Made by a program: the position numbers and the translations under genes. From the NCBI RefSeq assembly GCF_001875325.1, contig NZ_MDDC01000009.1, forward strand, positions 61,052-125,051: a DNA stretch of 64,000 nt, read 5' to 3'. The notes under the pieces were generated by a model. The model worked only from the letters and a program-made list of their open reading frames with translations, was not told the DNA's origin and did not search any database. Shown here piece by piece: positions 9,150 through 18,760 of the stretch. This stretch comes from Neomoorella thermoacetica (GTDB taxonomy: Bacteria; Bacillota; DSM-521; Neomoorellales; Neomoorellaceae). The stretch's first letter is position 1. Every line of letters begins with the position of its first letter.

Positions 9150-10093
9150 TCGAAAAGTTTACTGACCGAGAGGTCTTCGTGGATGCGAATAATGGCTTCT
9201 CCCAGGAGAGGGGCTACGGAGAGGCGATGCAGCTTGGGTATTTCCTTCCCCTCCGGGACAGGAATGGTATTGCAGACAACTACCTCCTGCAGGGGAGAGG
9301 CCATCAGGCGTTCCCGGGCCGGTCCGGAAAGGACCGGGTGGGTACAACAGGCATAAACGGCGCGGGCGCCGTGTTCCAGCAGGGCACTGGCTCCCAGGCA
9401 GATGGTCCCGGCGGTGTCGATGAGGTCATCAATCATGATGACCGTTTTATTTTTCACATCGCCGATGAGGTTCATGATCTCCGCGACGTTGGGAGCCGGC
9501 CGCCGCTTGTCAATGATGGCGATCTCGGCGCCTATGCGCTCGGCGAAGTTACGGGCCCTGGTCACGCCCCCCAGGTCCGGGGAAACAATCACCGCCTGGT
9601 CAAACCCCTTGCTGTTGAAGTAATCGGCCAGGATGGGGACTGCCGTCAGGTGATCTACCGGAATATCGAAAAAGCCCTGGATGGCCGCCGCGTGCAGGTC
9701 CATGGTCAGGACCCGGTGGGCGCCTGCAGCGGTAATGAGGTTGGCCACCAGCTTGGCGGAGATGGGGTCCCGGGCCCGGGTCTTGCGCTCCTGGCGGGCG
9801 TAGCCATAGTAGGGTATGACAGCCGTAATCCGCCTGGCGGAAGCCCGGCGCAGGGCATCGATCATAATCAAGAGTTCCATCAGGTTGTCATTGACGGGTT
9901 CACAGGTAGGCTGGATGACGAAAACATCCTCCCCCCGCACGCTCTCGTCAATAACTACGCTTATTTCCCCATCGCTAAAGCGTTTTACCTTGGCCGCTCC
10001 CAGGGGCACGCCCAGGTAGGCGCCGATTTCCTCGGCCAGTTTGGGGTTGGCGTTGCAGGTGAAGATCTTCAGGCGTCCGCTCTCGGTTTCCAT
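9146..10093 (-). CDS. prs: Ribose-phosphate pyrophosphokinase (PRPP synthetase)
   Basis: About 315 aa. It contains the ATP-binding flexible loop [16 protein letters not shown], the metal-binding [12 protein letters not shown], and the PRPP-binding loop [12 protein letters not shown]. It makes PRPP from ribose-5-phosphate and ATP for purine, pyrimidine, His, Trp and NAD synthesis. ATG 10093 gives the usual N-terminus ([17 protein letters not shown]). A TTG at 10114 in frame lies on top of the GGAGG element and is less likely. It is downstream of glmU with a 62-base gap, as in Bacillus. Confidence 0.96.
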   Translation of the reverse strand: METESGRLKIFTCNANPKLAEEIGAYLGVPLGAAKVKRFSDGEISVVIDESVRGEDVFVIQPTCEPVNDNLMELLIMIDALRRASARRITAVIPYYGYARQERKTRARDPISAKLVANLITAAGAHRVLTMDLHAAAIQGFFDIPVDHLTAVPILADYFNSKGFDQAVIVSPDLGGVTRARNFAERIGAEIAIIDKRRPAPNVAEIMNLIGDVKNKTVIMIDDLIDTAGTICLGASALLEHGARAVYACCTHPVLSGPARERLMASPLQEVVVCNTIPVPEGKEIPKLHRLSVAPLLGEAIIRIHEDLSVSKLFD

Positions 10094-10155
10094 TTGCTTT
10101 TTAATAACCTCCAAGTTTACCGGGGAAAGGTTTAACTCTATCTATTTCGCCCTGA

Positions 10156-11538
10156 TTACCCTTTTTCCTGCCTTTTTTCGCTACTTTTTTTACTGCGGCG
10201 GGATAAGTTTACCTGCCTTCCCCGGGCCAGGGCCATAGAACCGGCCGGTACATCTTCCGTTATGGTGGACCCGGCCCCCACCAGGGCTCCGGCCCCTACC
10301 CGGACGGGAGCAACCAGGTTGCTATTGCTGCCGATAAAGGCTCCATCCTCAATGACCGTCGGCCACTTCTTCTCCCCGTCGTAATTACAGGTAATGGTCC
10401 CGGCGCCGATATTCACCCCGGTACCCACGGTGGTATCACCCAGGTAGGTCAGGTGAGGTACTTTGGAGTCAGCCCCAATCCGGGAGGCCTTGATCTCTAC
10501 GAAATCCCCAACCTTGACCCTGGCATCCAGGACCGTCCCGGGACGCAGGTAGGCAAAGGGCCCGACCTGGCAGCCAGGGCCGATTTTACTCTCCAGGGCC
10601 ACGGTATGGATAACATGGCTGCCCTTCCCTACCTGGCAGTCCCGGAGGGTAGTTCCCGGTCCCAGGGAGCACCCCTCGTCAATAATAGTATGCCCTTCTA
10701 AAAAGGTGCCGGGATAAATAACGGTGTCCGGGCCGATCCTGACGGTGGCATCGATATAAGTTGTTTCCGGGTCGATAATGGTTACCCCGCCTTGCATCAG
10801 GGCCATGTTAACCCGGCGTCTTAAAATAGCCCCGGCTATGGCCAGCTGGGCCCGGTCATTAACCCCCAGGATCTCTTCCGGATCGCCGGCGGCTACAGCC
10901 TGGACGGGCAGGTTTTCCCGGCAGGCCAGGCCTACCACATCGGTCAGGTAGTATTCCCCCTGGTCGTTATCCGGCTGTAATTGTTCCAGGAAGGACCAGA
11001 GGTGGGCGGCTTTGAAACAATATGTGCCGGTATTGATTTCCCTGATAGCCTTTTCTACCGGGTTGGCGTCCCGCTCCTCGACAATCCCCGTAACCATACC
11101 CTGGCCGTCACGAATAATGCGGCCATAGCCGGTAGGGTCATCAACTACGGCTGTTAAAATAGTAACGGCAGCCTGCCTGTCCTGGTGCTCCCTTAAAAGC
11201 CGGGCCAGGGTTGCCGGCCTGAGGAGGGGGGTATCCCCGCAGAGCACCAGCACGGTTGCTGCCGTGCCAGCCGCTTCCCGGGCCCGGGCCAGGGCGTGGC
11301 CGGTACCCAGTTGTTTTTCCTGTAAGACATAGGTATACTTTGGTCCCAGGGCCTCCCGCACTTCTTCCGCCCCGTGGCCGATGACGATGATCTGCTTTTC
11401 TATACCGGCCTCCCCGGCTGCCGCCAGGACATGTTCCACCAGGCAGCGACCGGCAATACGGTGTAATACCTTCGGTCGCCGGGAATGCATCCTCTTCCCC
11501 TGGCCGGCGGCCAGGATGACGGCGACTGTATCCGACAT
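10156..11538 (-). CDS. glmU: Bifunctional GlcNAc-1-P uridyltransferase / GlcN-1-P acetyltransferase
   Basis: 460 aa. The N-terminal pyrophosphorylase has [15 protein letters not shown] and the CGDTPLL metal site. The C-terminal left-handed beta-helix has repeated hexapeptides and [18 protein letters not shown]. It makes UDP-GlcNAc for peptidoglycan. It is followed by prs and preceded, after 223 bp, by an NTP-transferase gene. spoVG, which precedes glmU in Bacillus, is absent here. Confidence 0.97.
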   Translation of the reverse strand: MSDTVAVILAAGQGKRMHSRRPKVLHRIAGRCLVEHVLAAAGEAGIEKQIIVIGHGAEEVREALGPKYTYVLQEKQLGTGHALARAREAAGTAATVLVLCGDTPLLRPATLARLLREHQDRQAAVTILTAVVDDPTGYGRIIRDGQGMVTGIVEERDANPVEKAIREINTGTYCFKAAHLWSFLEQLQPDNDQGEYYLTDVVGLACRENLPVQAVAAGDPEEILGVNDRAQLAIAGAILRRRVNMALMQGGVTIIDPETTYIDATVRIGPDTVIYPGTFLEGHTIIDEGCSLGPGTTLRDCQVGKGSHVIHTVALESKIGPGCQVGPFAYLRPGTVLDARVKVGDFVEIKASRIGADSKVPHLTYLGDTTVGTGVNIGAGTITCNYDGEKKWPTVIEDGAFIGSNSNLVAPVRVGAGALVGAGSTITEDVPAGSMALARGRQVNLSRRSKKSSEKRQEKG

Positions 11539-11761
11539 AAGAGATCTCCTCCCAAAAATGCTAATATACCATTACCGGGTGGGCTGGCTTGGTTTTGTTA
11601 GCTCCATGGTTCCCGGGGAGCGGCTGGCATTCAACTTCCCCTGAATAACAGCCCTATTACAAACATTATCCTGGCGCGTTGAGTGCTGGCCGCTTCGCTG
11701 CTTGGATACCAATTCTCCCCCTTCTGCCTGAGCCAGCCCGAAAATACATATATCATTGGTA

Positions 11762-12517
11762 TCATTGGGACCGGCCGCTGTTATGGGGGCTGACAGGGCC
11801 CTCGCCGCCCAGAACGCCACGAGCGAGTTCCAGGTCGCTCTCTTTATCGACGTCGATGCCGATCTCCGGGTAGGGGGTAATTACGCCCACCCCCCTGGCC
11901 CCCAAAAGAAGGGAAAAACGTTCCTCGGCCTCGGCAATGGTCAATTGCCTGGTGAGGAACTTCAAAATGAACCCCAGGCCGATTAACCGGCTCAGGGCCA
12001 GGGGGCTTTTACGCAAGCGCACCAGTTTCTGTCCCTGGCTGGCACAGGTGTTCAGGGCGCTGGCCTTGATTAGAACCATATTCCCGCCGGTAAAGGTGCC
12101 CTCCCGCAGGCGGACATAGGTACGTTTGACGCCGGGATAGCTGGCCTCACTGGCCTCCTGGCTGACAATGGGGTAATAAATATCCGCCGGTCGTTCCTGG
12201 CAGCGTTGCAGGAAGTCTTCCACTGCCGCGGGTTTTAGCAAGGGGATGTCCGCAGTCACCATGAGGAGCCATTCCGCCCCGGGAAAGGCTGCCGCCCCGT
12301 TCAGGGCGCTCTCGACGGTAGTCCGCCCCGCCGGCACCAGGATGACATTCGGGGGAAGGAGGGTTTCAAGCTCCGGCGGGCCGGATACTGCCAGCCGGCG
12401 GATACTTGGGGAGGCCTCCAGGGCGGCCACCACCCAGGAAATCATCGGGCGGGTCCCGATGGGAAGCAGGGCCCGGCCGTCTTTATCCCCGGCCAGGATA
12501 ATGGCATCAACCTGCAT
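11762..12517 (-). CDS. MobA-like NTP transferase domain protein
   Basis: 251 aa. The N-terminus VDAIILAGDKDGRALLPIGTRP, cited as residues 3-24, is a degenerate nucleotidyltransferase LAGGxGxR loop. TADIPLLKP carries the metal-binding Asp. EIGIDVDKESDLE near the C-terminus is a common ending of this fold. The usual GxGxRM loop is altered (GDKDGRA), so substrate and even activity are uncertain. It lies between the GntR gene (13 bp upstream) and glmU. Confidence 0.75.
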   Translation of the reverse strand: MQVDAIILAGDKDGRALLPIGTRPMISWVVAALEASPSIRRLAVSGPPELETLLPPNVILVPAGRTTVESALNGAAAFPGAEWLLMVTADIPLLKPAAVEDFLQRCQERPADIYYPIVSQEASEASYPGVKRTYVRLREGTFTGGNMVLIKASALNTCASQGQKLVRLRKSPLALSRLIGLGFILKFLTRQLTIAEAEERFSLLLGARGVGVITPYPEIGIDVDKESDLELARGVLGGEGPVSPHNSGRSQ

Positions 12518-12529
12518 TTTCTTGCCCCC

Positions 12530-13225
12530 TCAGGCCTTATGGCCGCCGGAACGCATCTCTTCCCTGATGGCTTCCATCATGCGGTTTTCAGCGTTTTCAA
12601 TATGCTCCTGGGCTATCCTCCGGGCTAGTTCCACATTGCGTTCCGTAATAGCCTCTACCAGCTGTTTATGTTCCTCCAGGGTCTCCCGCATACGACCCGG
12701 GGTGCCCATGGAAATAGTCCGGAAGCGCTGGATCTGTTCCCGTAAATTATTGATGATCTGCACCAGGCGGTCGTTACGGCTGGCCTTATACAGGATGTCA
12801 TGGAACTGGGTATCTACTTCGACCAGGGTCTCCAGGTCGTTGTCGGCCGTGCAGTCGGCCACCCTGATGAGGAGGCGTTCCAGTTCATCCAGTTCCTCCT
12901 CGGTAATGCGCTCGCAGGCCAGGGCTGCCGCCAGGGCTTCCAGGGCCGAGCGGATCTCAAAAACGTCGGCTATATCCTTGGTTGAAAAGTCGGCCACGTA
13001 GGCCCCCTTACGGGGGATCATGACGACAAAGCCTTCCAGTTCCAGCTTGCGGATGGCTTCCCGCACCGGGGTCCGGCTGACGCCCATCTCCTCCGCCAGC
13101 TGGACTTCCATCAGCCTTTCCCCGGCCTTGAGCTGGCCGTTGATAATGGCCTCCCGCAGGGCTTCAAAGACTATTTCTCGCAAGGGTTTATAATTTTCCA
13201 GCTTGCCACTGAGTAGATTCTTCAC
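12530..13225 (-). CDS. GntR-family transcriptional regulator, FCD (FadR) subfamily
   Basis: 231 aa. Winged-helix domain at about 15-80 (LREAIINGQLKAGERL, MGVSRTPVREAIRKLELEG). All-helical FCD ligand domain at about 90-220 with the metal-binding Asp and His pattern (EVDTQFHDILY, EEHKQLVEAI). FCD regulators usually sense small organic acids. It sits between ispE and the NTP transferase with gaps of 12-15 bp, so it is probably in one operon. Bacillus has purR at this place; this is not a PurR homologue. Confidence 0.9.
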   Translation of the reverse strand: MKNLLSGKLENYKPLREIVFEALREAIINGQLKAGERLMEVQLAEEMGVSRTPVREAIRKLELEGFVVMIPRKGAYVADFSTKDIADVFEIRSALEALAAALACERITEEELDELERLLIRVADCTADNDLETLVEVDTQFHDILYKASRNDRLVQIINNLREQIQRFRTISMGTPGRMRETLEEHKQLVEAITERNVELARRIAQEHIENAENRMMEAIREEMRSGGHKA

Positions 13226-13240
13226 GGCTGGCCTCCTCGA

Positions 13241-14098
13241 TCATAAGGTGCGGGTGACTATAGTTTCGGGGTAAGTCTCCTGTAACCGGGAGGCGATGCG
13301 CCTGGCGGTTTCTCCATCGGCAGCCACCCCGAAGACTGCCGGGCCGCTGCCACACATAACCGCCCGCTCTGCCCCTTCGGCCAGGAGGCGCATCTTAATG
13401 GCCATAACTTCCGGGTACAGGCGGCAGGTGACCGCTTCCAGGTCATTACCCAGGGACGCCAGAATTCCTGCCAGGTCGCCCCTCCTGATGGCCGCCAGGG
13501 CCCTTTCCTCGTCGGGGGCCTCCAGGGGGTTTGGGCCGGGGCTAGCATCCCATCCCCGGTACACGTCTGCCGTACTGACCCCGAAGGACGGTTTCACCAG
13601 TACCAGCCATAGTGTCGGGAGGGGTGGTAAAAGGGAGAGTTCTTCCCCCCGCCCCCGCCCTAAGGCCGTGCCCCCGATAACGCAAAAGGGGACGTCCGAC
13701 CCCAGGGCCGCCCCTTCCCGGGCCAGCTGACCGGGGGTCAGGCCCAGGTTAAAAAGGGTATTCACCCCTATCAGGGTAGCGGCTGCATCAGCGCTGCCCC
13801 CGGCCAGGCCGGCCGCCAGGGGGATTTGCTTCTTCAGGGTTATCCGGACCCCGGGAAAACCGTACCGGGACTGCAACCGGGCTGCTGCCCGGTAGGCCAG
13901 GTTTTCCGGCCCTTCCGGTACCGGGAGCCCGGAGGTTTCCAGGCGTATTCCTTCCCGGCAGCGGCTGAAGGTGAGGATATCCGCCAGGGCAATTGACTGG
14001 AAGATGGTGCTCAGGTCGTGATAACCGTCGGAACGCCGCCCCAGGACCTTTAAAGTCAGATTTATTTTACCATAGGCCGGCAAGGTGAGGACATCCAA
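13241..14098 (-). CDS. ispE: 4-diphosphocytidyl-2-C-methyl-D-erythritol kinase
   Basis: 285 aa GHMP kinase. AYGKINLTLKVLGRRSDGYH is the N-terminal substrate motif, IPLAAGLAGGSADAAA the ATP-binding GHMP loop, and MCGSGPAVFG the C-terminal motif. It phosphorylates CDP-ME in the MEP isoprenoid pathway. The start is TTG at 14098, behind AGGGGG with about 10 bases of spacing. No ATG is available in frame nearby. Confidence 0.95.
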   Translation of the reverse strand: MDVLTLPAYGKINLTLKVLGRRSDGYHDLSTIFQSIALADILTFSRCREGIRLETSGLPVPEGPENLAYRAAARLQSRYGFPGVRITLKKQIPLAAGLAGGSADAAATLIGVNTLFNLGLTPGQLAREGAALGSDVPFCVIGGTALGRGRGEELSLLPPLPTLWLVLVKPSFGVSTADVYRGWDASPGPNPLEAPDEERALAAIRRGDLAGILASLGNDLEAVTCRLYPEVMAIKMRLLAEGAERAVMCGSGPAVFGVAADGETARRIASRLQETYPETIVTRTL

Positions 14099-14301
14099 AA
14101 ATAAACATCCCCCTAAATTTTGCTCACACCTATGTATGATTAGCCGTTAAAAAGAAGATTCCTCTTTCTTAATATGACCTATTAAGATTATTACCATGTT
14201 AAAAACAGGGGAAAAGCAGGAAGGAAAAAAGTGAAGGCGAATATGTAACAGGCAAGATAAACTCCTCCATGGGAGTTATTAAAAAAGGAAGGCGAAAAGC
14301 A

Positions 14302-14595
14302 ATGGCCAGAGAGCTCTTTCTTAAAAACTATATGGAGGATTGTGTCTGGGAAATGCTGGACCAGGTCCTGGAACGGGACCCGGAGGCCTGTCGCTGCGAT
14401 ACCTGCCGCCACGATATAGTCGCCCTGGCGCTGAACCAGCTGCCGCCCCGTTACGTGGTCCGGGAGCAAGGGGCCATCTATTCGAAAATAACCATGCTCG
14501 AAGCCCAGCACCGGGCTGATATTTACAGCGCCCTGACCAGGGCCCTGATGATTGTCAAAAAGGCCCCCCGTCATGACCAGGAAGATCGCAGCTAG
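14302..14595 (+). CDS. Late competence development ComFB-like protein
   Basis: 97 aa. The body ELFLKNYMEDCVWEMLDQVL then DTCRHDIVALALNQLPPRYV matches the ComFB family, with its CxCxxC-like cysteines (CRCDTC). Members in other bacteria can bind cyclic dinucleotides; no role is shown for Moorella. ATG 14302 with GGAAGG upstream is preferred over ATG 14269. It converges on the response regulator; both stops lie in one CTAG palindrome (14592-14595), giving a 4-bp tail overlap. Confidence 0.78.
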   Translation: MARELFLKNYMEDCVWEMLDQVLERDPEACRCDTCRHDIVALALNQLPPRYVVREQGAIYSKITMLEAQHRADIYSALTRALMIVKKAPRHDQEDRS

Positions 14596-15281
14596 TCACG
14601 AAATTTATAGCCCACCCCGCGGACGGTAATGATATAGCGAGGATTACTGGGGTTTGCTTCTATCTTCTCCCGCAGATGCCGGATATGAACGTCTATGGTC
14701 CGGGTGTCACCGTAATATTCCCCTTCCCATAAACGTTCCAGGAGGGCTTCCCGGCTAAAAACCCGGCCCCGGTTTTCCGCCAGGAGTTGTAAGAGCTGGT
14801 ACTCTTTCAGGGTGAGATCCACCGACTTACCCCGTACTGTCACCAGATGGCTGGCGGGGTTAATCACCAGGTCGCCGGCGGTAATTATACCGTCGTTCTG
14901 TTGCTGTTTTTCCGCAACCCGGCGCAGAATTGCCCGCACCCTGGCAACCAGTTCCCGGGGGCTGAAGGGTTTGGTCAGGTAGTCGTCGGCCCCCAGCTCC
15001 AGGCCCAGGACACGGTCCACCTCTTCCCGGCGGGCCGTCAGCATCAAAATAGGCGTACTGCCCCTGGCCCTGAGGCTCCGGCAGACCTCAAAACCGTCTA
15101 CCTTCGGCAACATCACGTCCAGGATAATGAGGTCGGGTTCTTCGACATCGGCTTTCTGCAGTGCTTCCGCACCGTCACTGGCAGTTATGGTAGTAAAACC
15201 CGCCTGTTCGAGGTTAAATTTCACCAGCTCCACAATAGCCGGCTCATCATCCACTACCAGTATCTTAGGCAGTTTTATCAC
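14592..15281 (-). CDS. OmpR/PhoB-family response regulator, orphan
   Basis: 229 aa from GTG 15281. Receiver domain (KILVVDDE, phospho-Asp in LIILDVMLPKVDG, Lys in DDYLTKPFSPRE). Winged-helix C-terminus (LTLKEYQLLQLLAENRGRVF, TIDVHIRHLREKIE). No histidine kinase gene is adjacent. An in-frame TTG at 15323 has no ribosome site. Upstream lies a GCTTGC-TG-GCAAGC inverted repeat (about 15304-15317) that could be an operator or hairpin. The ABC transporter gene ends 45 bp before the GTG, so the two may share a transcript. Confidence 0.88.
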   Translation of the reverse strand: MIKLPKILVVDDEPAIVELVKFNLEQAGFTTITASDGAEALQKADVEEPDLIILDVMLPKVDGFEVCRSLRARGSTPILMLTARREEVDRVLGLELGADDYLTKPFSPRELVARVRAILRRVAEKQQQNDGIITAGDLVINPASHLVTVRGKSVDLTLKEYQLLQLLAENRGRVFSREALLERLWEGEYYGDTRTIDVHIRHLREKIEANPSNPRYIITVRGVGYKFRD

Positions 15282-15326
15282 CCCCTCCCGGGCTATTATA
15301 CCTGCTTGCCAGCAAGCCTGCAAGTA

Positions 15327-16397
15327 TCAAGCTGGTATCAGGTGGACCGCCTCGGGGGGGAAGGTTACCATCACCTCCTGCCCGGGGGCCATAAAACTCC
15401 GGCGTATCTGGGTGGCCCCGGCCAGGGCCACCAGTTCCAGACCACAATCTACCTCCACCCGGTACTGCCCTCCCTGGGGTACCACCCGCACAATCCTCCC
15501 CCGGAGGATATTTGCCCCCTCTTTCCCCTCCTGAAGGCCGCAGATGCTTATCTCTTCCGGGCGGAGGCAGGCCACCACCCGGCCCTTGACCCTGGTCCCG
15601 GCCAGGATGGTAGTTCCTCCCCTCAGGCGTACCCTGGCAGGACCAGCACCGTTCAAGCTGGCCTCCCCCGGGAGGAGATTGGCGATCCCCACAAAGGCTG
15701 CCAGTTGTATACTGGCCGGGTGCCAGAGAATGGCCTCCGGGGTGCCGGTTTGGACAATTCTCCCCTCCTGGAGGGCTGCCACCCTGTCGGCCAGAAAGAG
15801 TAGTTCGGTGAAGTCATGGGTTACGAAAACAGCCGTTATGCCTGTGGCCTCCAGGATGTGATGGAGTTCTTCCAGGAGGGTGGCCCGGGTCGGGGCGTCC
15901 AGGGCGGCGAAGGGTTCATCCAGGAAAAGAACCCGGGGCTCCAGGGCCAGGGCCCGGGCCAGGCTAACTCGCTGCGCCTCACCCCCGGAAAGCCCCCTGG
16001 CCGGTCGATGGGCCAGGTCCTTGATTTGCAGGGCCTTTAACCAGCGTTCGACCCTTTCCTTAATAACCGGTCGCGGCAGGCCGCGGAAGCGCAAGCCCGT
16101 AGCCACATTATTAAAAACGGTGGTATCTAAAAGTAAAGACTCCTGAAAGACAACGGCCAGCTGCCGCCGCCAGGGTAATATCCGGCGGTAGTCAACCTTC
16201 CGGCCCGCGAACCAGACCTCTCCCGCTGCCGGCTTTTCCAGCAGGGCCAGGACCTGAAGCAGGGTGCTCTTGCCGGCGCCGTTGGGCCCGATAAGGCCCC
16301 ATACCTCACCAGGCCTGATTTCCAGGTCATCGACTGCCAGGACCTGACGGCCGCCCTTGATCACCCGCACGTCCCTGGCGTAGATGCCGATACCCAT
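15327..16397 (-). CDS. tupC: Tungstate/molybdate ABC transporter ATP-binding protein
   Basis: About 356 aa. Walker A GPNGAGKST, signature LSGGEAQRVSLARAL, Walker B VLFLDEPFAALD and the H-loop VTHDFTE are intact. A C-terminal TOBE-like module (CLRPEEISI ... VEVDCGLELVALA) may bind oxyanion, as in ModC and WtpC. A TTG at 16457 would overlap the tupB stop (TTGA), but the extra 20 residues do not look like the family. ATG 16397 has GGAGGGGGAAGG before it and is preferred. Third gene of tupABC. Confidence 0.88.
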   Translation of the reverse strand: MGIGIYARDVRVIKGGRQVLAVDDLEIRPGEVWGLIGPNGAGKSTLLQVLALLEKPAAGEVWFAGRKVDYRRILPWRRQLAVVFQESLLLDTTVFNNVATGLRFRGLPRPVIKERVERWLKALQIKDLAHRPARGLSGGEAQRVSLARALALEPRVLFLDEPFAALDAPTRATLLEELHHILEATGITAVFVTHDFTELLFLADRVAALQEGRIVQTGTPEAILWHPASIQLAAFVGIANLLPGEASLNGAGPARVRLRGGTTILAGTRVKGRVVACLRPEEISICGLQEGKEGANILRGRIVRVVPQGGQYRVEVDCGLELVALAGATQIRRSFMAPGQEVMVTFPPEAVHLIPA

Positions 16398-16453
16398 GGC
16401 CTTCCCCCTCCAGCGCACTCCCGTTGACTCCTGAATAACCGCAAGAAGCTCCT

Positions 16454-17161
16454 TCAATTAGCCTTTCCAGGACGTTCCCTTTGTTGCAATACAGTCAGGG
16501 CGAAGGTGACAGTGAAGGAGAGGCCGATCAAAATGAAGCTCAAGGCCATAGCCACATCAAAGTGCCCCCGGGATACCTCCATCACCGTGGCCGTAGTCAG
16601 CACCCGGGTCTGGTGCATAATATTGCCGCCGACCATAGTTGCCGCCCCAACCTCGGAAATAACGCCGCCAAAGCCGGCGATAACAGCCGCCAGGATGCCC
16701 CGGCGGGCCTCCTTTAGTAAAGTCCAGTAGAGTTGCCCCGGCGTAGCCCCCAGGGCCAGGACCTGGGTCCTGAGCCCGGGGGGCAACTGCTGGATGGCGG
16801 CCATGGTCAGGCCGGTAATCAGGGGGGCGGCAATCAGGGCCTGGGCAATTACCATGGCCACCGGGGTATAGATAAGCCCGAAGTACCCCAGGGGGCCGCT
16901 ACGCCAGAGGAGAAAACTCACCACGAGCCCCACGACCACCGGCGGTATACCCATACCGGTATTGACCAGGCTGACAACCACCTGGCAGCCGGGAAAAGCC
17001 TTCAGGGCCAGTAAGATGCCCAGGGGCACCCCGATTATGATGCTGATAGCCGTCGCCAGGCCGCAAACCTTCAGGGTGAGGGCTACCACTTCCAAAACCC
17101 CGGGGTCCAGCTTGACAATTAACAGGAAGGCCTGTACCAGGCCCTGCCAGACTGCTTCCAC
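16454..17161 (-). CDS. tupB: Tungstate ABC transporter permease
   Basis: 235 aa integral membrane protein with about five or six helices. The EAA-type cytoplasmic loop LALGATPGQLYWTLLKEARRG contacts the ATPase (cited as residues near 140-160). The family signature GFGGVISEVGAATMVGGN follows. It stands between the binding protein and the ATPase, with about 70 bp to tupA and an overlap or short gap to tupC. Confidence 0.92.
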   Translation of the reverse strand: MEAVWQGLVQAFLLIVKLDPGVLEVVALTLKVCGLATAISIIIGVPLGILLALKAFPGCQVVVSLVNTGMGIPPVVVGLVVSFLLWRSGPLGYFGLIYTPVAMVIAQALIAAPLITGLTMAAIQQLPPGLRTQVLALGATPGQLYWTLLKEARRGILAAVIAGFGGVISEVGAATMVGGNIMHQTRVLTTATVMEVSRGHFDVAMALSFILIGLSFTVTFALTVLQQRERPGKAN

Positions 17162-17231
17162 CGCTTAAGCCTTGCCTCCGAAAATAACTTCGCTACCGGC
17201 CGGCAATGTTGGGTCCCCGGGACGAGCCCCC

Positions 17232-18143
17232 TTACTGCCCCAGGGTATTTTCATCCTTGCCGGCATCGGGGACGAAGAGGGACTGGCCGAATTTATCCTT
17301 GCCAAAATCAGCGATAACCTTCTGGGTCTCCGGAGCCACCATGAAGTCCACGAAGGCCCTAGCTCCCTCGCTGTTGATCTTCATTCCGGGGAACTTCTCC
17401 GGGTTGACCTGCATAACATGATAGATATTGAGAAGGTTCTTTTCACCTTCTAGCATAATGTCCAGGTTGAGGTTCTTTTTTAGCGCCAGGTAGGTGGCCC
17501 GGTCCGTCAGGGTATAGCCTCCTTTTTCCGAGGCTATATTTAAGGTCTGGCCCATGCCGGCACCGGCTTCCTGGTACCACTTGCCCTGGGGATTGATCCC
17601 GGCTTCTTTCCAGATAGCCTTTTCCTTCTTATGGGTGCCGGAATCGTCTCCCCGGGAAACAAAGACGGCCTGCCGGGCGGCAATCTTTTTAAAAGCCTCG
17701 GCCGCTTTTTTTACCCCTTTGATGCCGGCCGGATCGCCTGGCGGGCCGACGATGATAAAGTCATTGTGCATGACCAGCCGGCGGTTGATGACCGTTCCCT
17801 TTTCTACCAGTTTGAGCTCGTCGGCCGGGGCATGGACCAGCAGGACGTCGGCGTTACCCTGATCGCCCATGGCCAGGGCTTGCCCGGTACCAACAGCATT
17901 GGGTTTAACGGTATAGCCGCTCTTTTTTTCAAACATGGGAATGAGTACGTCGAGTAAGCCGCTGTCCATGGTACTGGTGGTAGTAGCCAGGATAAGGTTT
18001 TTATTGACCGGCCCGGCGGCCGGCGCTGCCTGCTGCTTGTCCCCTGTTTTTGCCCTCTGGCCGCATCCAGCAACCGTGGTTAATAACAGGATGAGGGTCG
18101 CCAGTAAAACCAGCCACATTCTTCTTGCATTTGTTTTTATCAT
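17232..18143 (-). CDS. tupA: Tungstate-binding lipoprotein
   Basis: 303 aa from ATG 18143 behind GGGAGG. A lipoprotein signal peptide ends in the lipobox VAGC (near residue 26). The mature start has LATTTSTMDSGLLDVL, where the TTTST loop binds the oxyanion in TupA. FVSRGDDSGTHKKE is the second anion loop. TupA proteins discriminate tungstate from molybdate strongly. That fits an acetogen with tungsten formate dehydrogenase and aldehyde oxidoreductases; the metal itself cannot be proved from sequence. Confidence 0.93.
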   Translation of the reverse strand: MIKTNARRMWLVLLATLILLLTTVAGCGQRAKTGDKQQAAPAAGPVNKNLILATTTSTMDSGLLDVLIPMFEKKSGYTVKPNAVGTGQALAMGDQGNADVLLVHAPADELKLVEKGTVINRRLVMHNDFIIVGPPGDPAGIKGVKKAAEAFKKIAARQAVFVSRGDDSGTHKKEKAIWKEAGINPQGKWYQEAGAGMGQTLNIASEKGGYTLTDRATYLALKKNLNLDIMLEGEKNLLNIYHVMQVNPEKFPGMKINSEGARAFVDFMVAPETQKVIADFGKDKFGQSLFVPDAGKDENTLGQ

Positions 18144-18209
18144 TATGTATCCTCCCAAACATTGTTTAAACTAAGCCCATATGGCGTCCAGTAAGGACAG
18201 ATTATCTCC

Positions 18210-18355
18210 GGAGATTGCCGGATGGTTATCCCATTATTTTACGGGCCATGCTTTCTCCCGCCCCGTGGCCCCCGTTGCCGGTAAATGCCAGCCGGCAATT
18301 TTCGTCTCCTGGTAGTGCCACGGGGCGTTAAAACGCTCCGGCAGCCCCCTTACGT
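18210..18355 (-). promoter_or_regulatory. Candidate Moco/Tuco riboswitch in the tupABC leader
   Basis: The 265-bp gap between the modE-like gene and tupA folds into a nested RNA on the minus strand. GCCCCGTGGC (18326-18317) pairs perfectly with GCCACGGGGC (18269-18260). Inside it TTGCCGG pairs with CCGGCAA (18298-18292 and 18281-18275). Outside it TGCCGGA (18343-18337) pairs with TCCGGCA (18222-18216). The 3' part GGGAGAAAGCATGGCC resembles the 3' core of Moco-motif RNAs as I remember it. A self-complementary ATCTCCGGAGAT (about 18204-18215) follows and could form an alternative hairpin before the ribosome site. Position before a tungstate operon supports the call. Confidence 0.55.
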
Positions 18356-18408
18356 GTACCAGCTCGCGGCGCCTTATGTTTTAGCCAGCATAGCGATGGT
18401 ATAAAAAA

Positions 18409-18735
18409 TTAGCTAAAATAACGTTGGAAGGCTGTTTCAATAGCCCCGGAAGCCTCATCTTTAAATTGCCTGTAACGCTGTACCAGCGACCTGCCTTCGG
18501 GAGTTAACTCCGCCCCGCCACCGGTTTCCCCTCCTATCCGGGTGAAGAGAAGACGCTGCCCCAGCCTTTCCTCCGCCTTTTTCACCTGACCCCAGGCCTG
18601 GCGGTAGGACATTTTCAGGCTCCGGGCCGCCTGGTTTATCGACCCCAGCCGTTCTATCTCCTGCAGGAGTTCAAAGAGGCCCTCCCCGAAGACGTGTTTC
18701 CCTTCTTCCAGCCAGAGCTTGTAGCGTACCTGCAT
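18409..18735 (-). CDS. ModE-like winged-helix regulator lacking a molbindin domain
   Basis: About 108 aa, consisting only of the LysR/ModE-type winged helix: KLWLEEGKHVFGEGLFELL, GSINQAARSLKMSYRQAW, then TRIGGETGGGAELTPEG. Classical ModE has C-terminal molbindin repeats that bind molybdate; they are absent. Short ModE-like proteins of this kind occur beside mod/tup operons in many bacteria. ATG 18735 is preferred; GTG 18744 overlaps the G-rich ribosome site. It precedes the leader RNA and tupABC, so it is the likely local repressor or activator. Confidence 0.85.
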   Translation of the reverse strand: MQVRYKLWLEEGKHVFGEGLFELLQEIERLGSINQAARSLKMSYRQAWGQVKKAEERLGQRLLFTRIGGETGGGAELTPEGRSLVQRYRQFKDEASGAIETAFQRYFS

Positions 18736-18760
18736 CACTTTCACCCCGTTGTTCCCCTTT

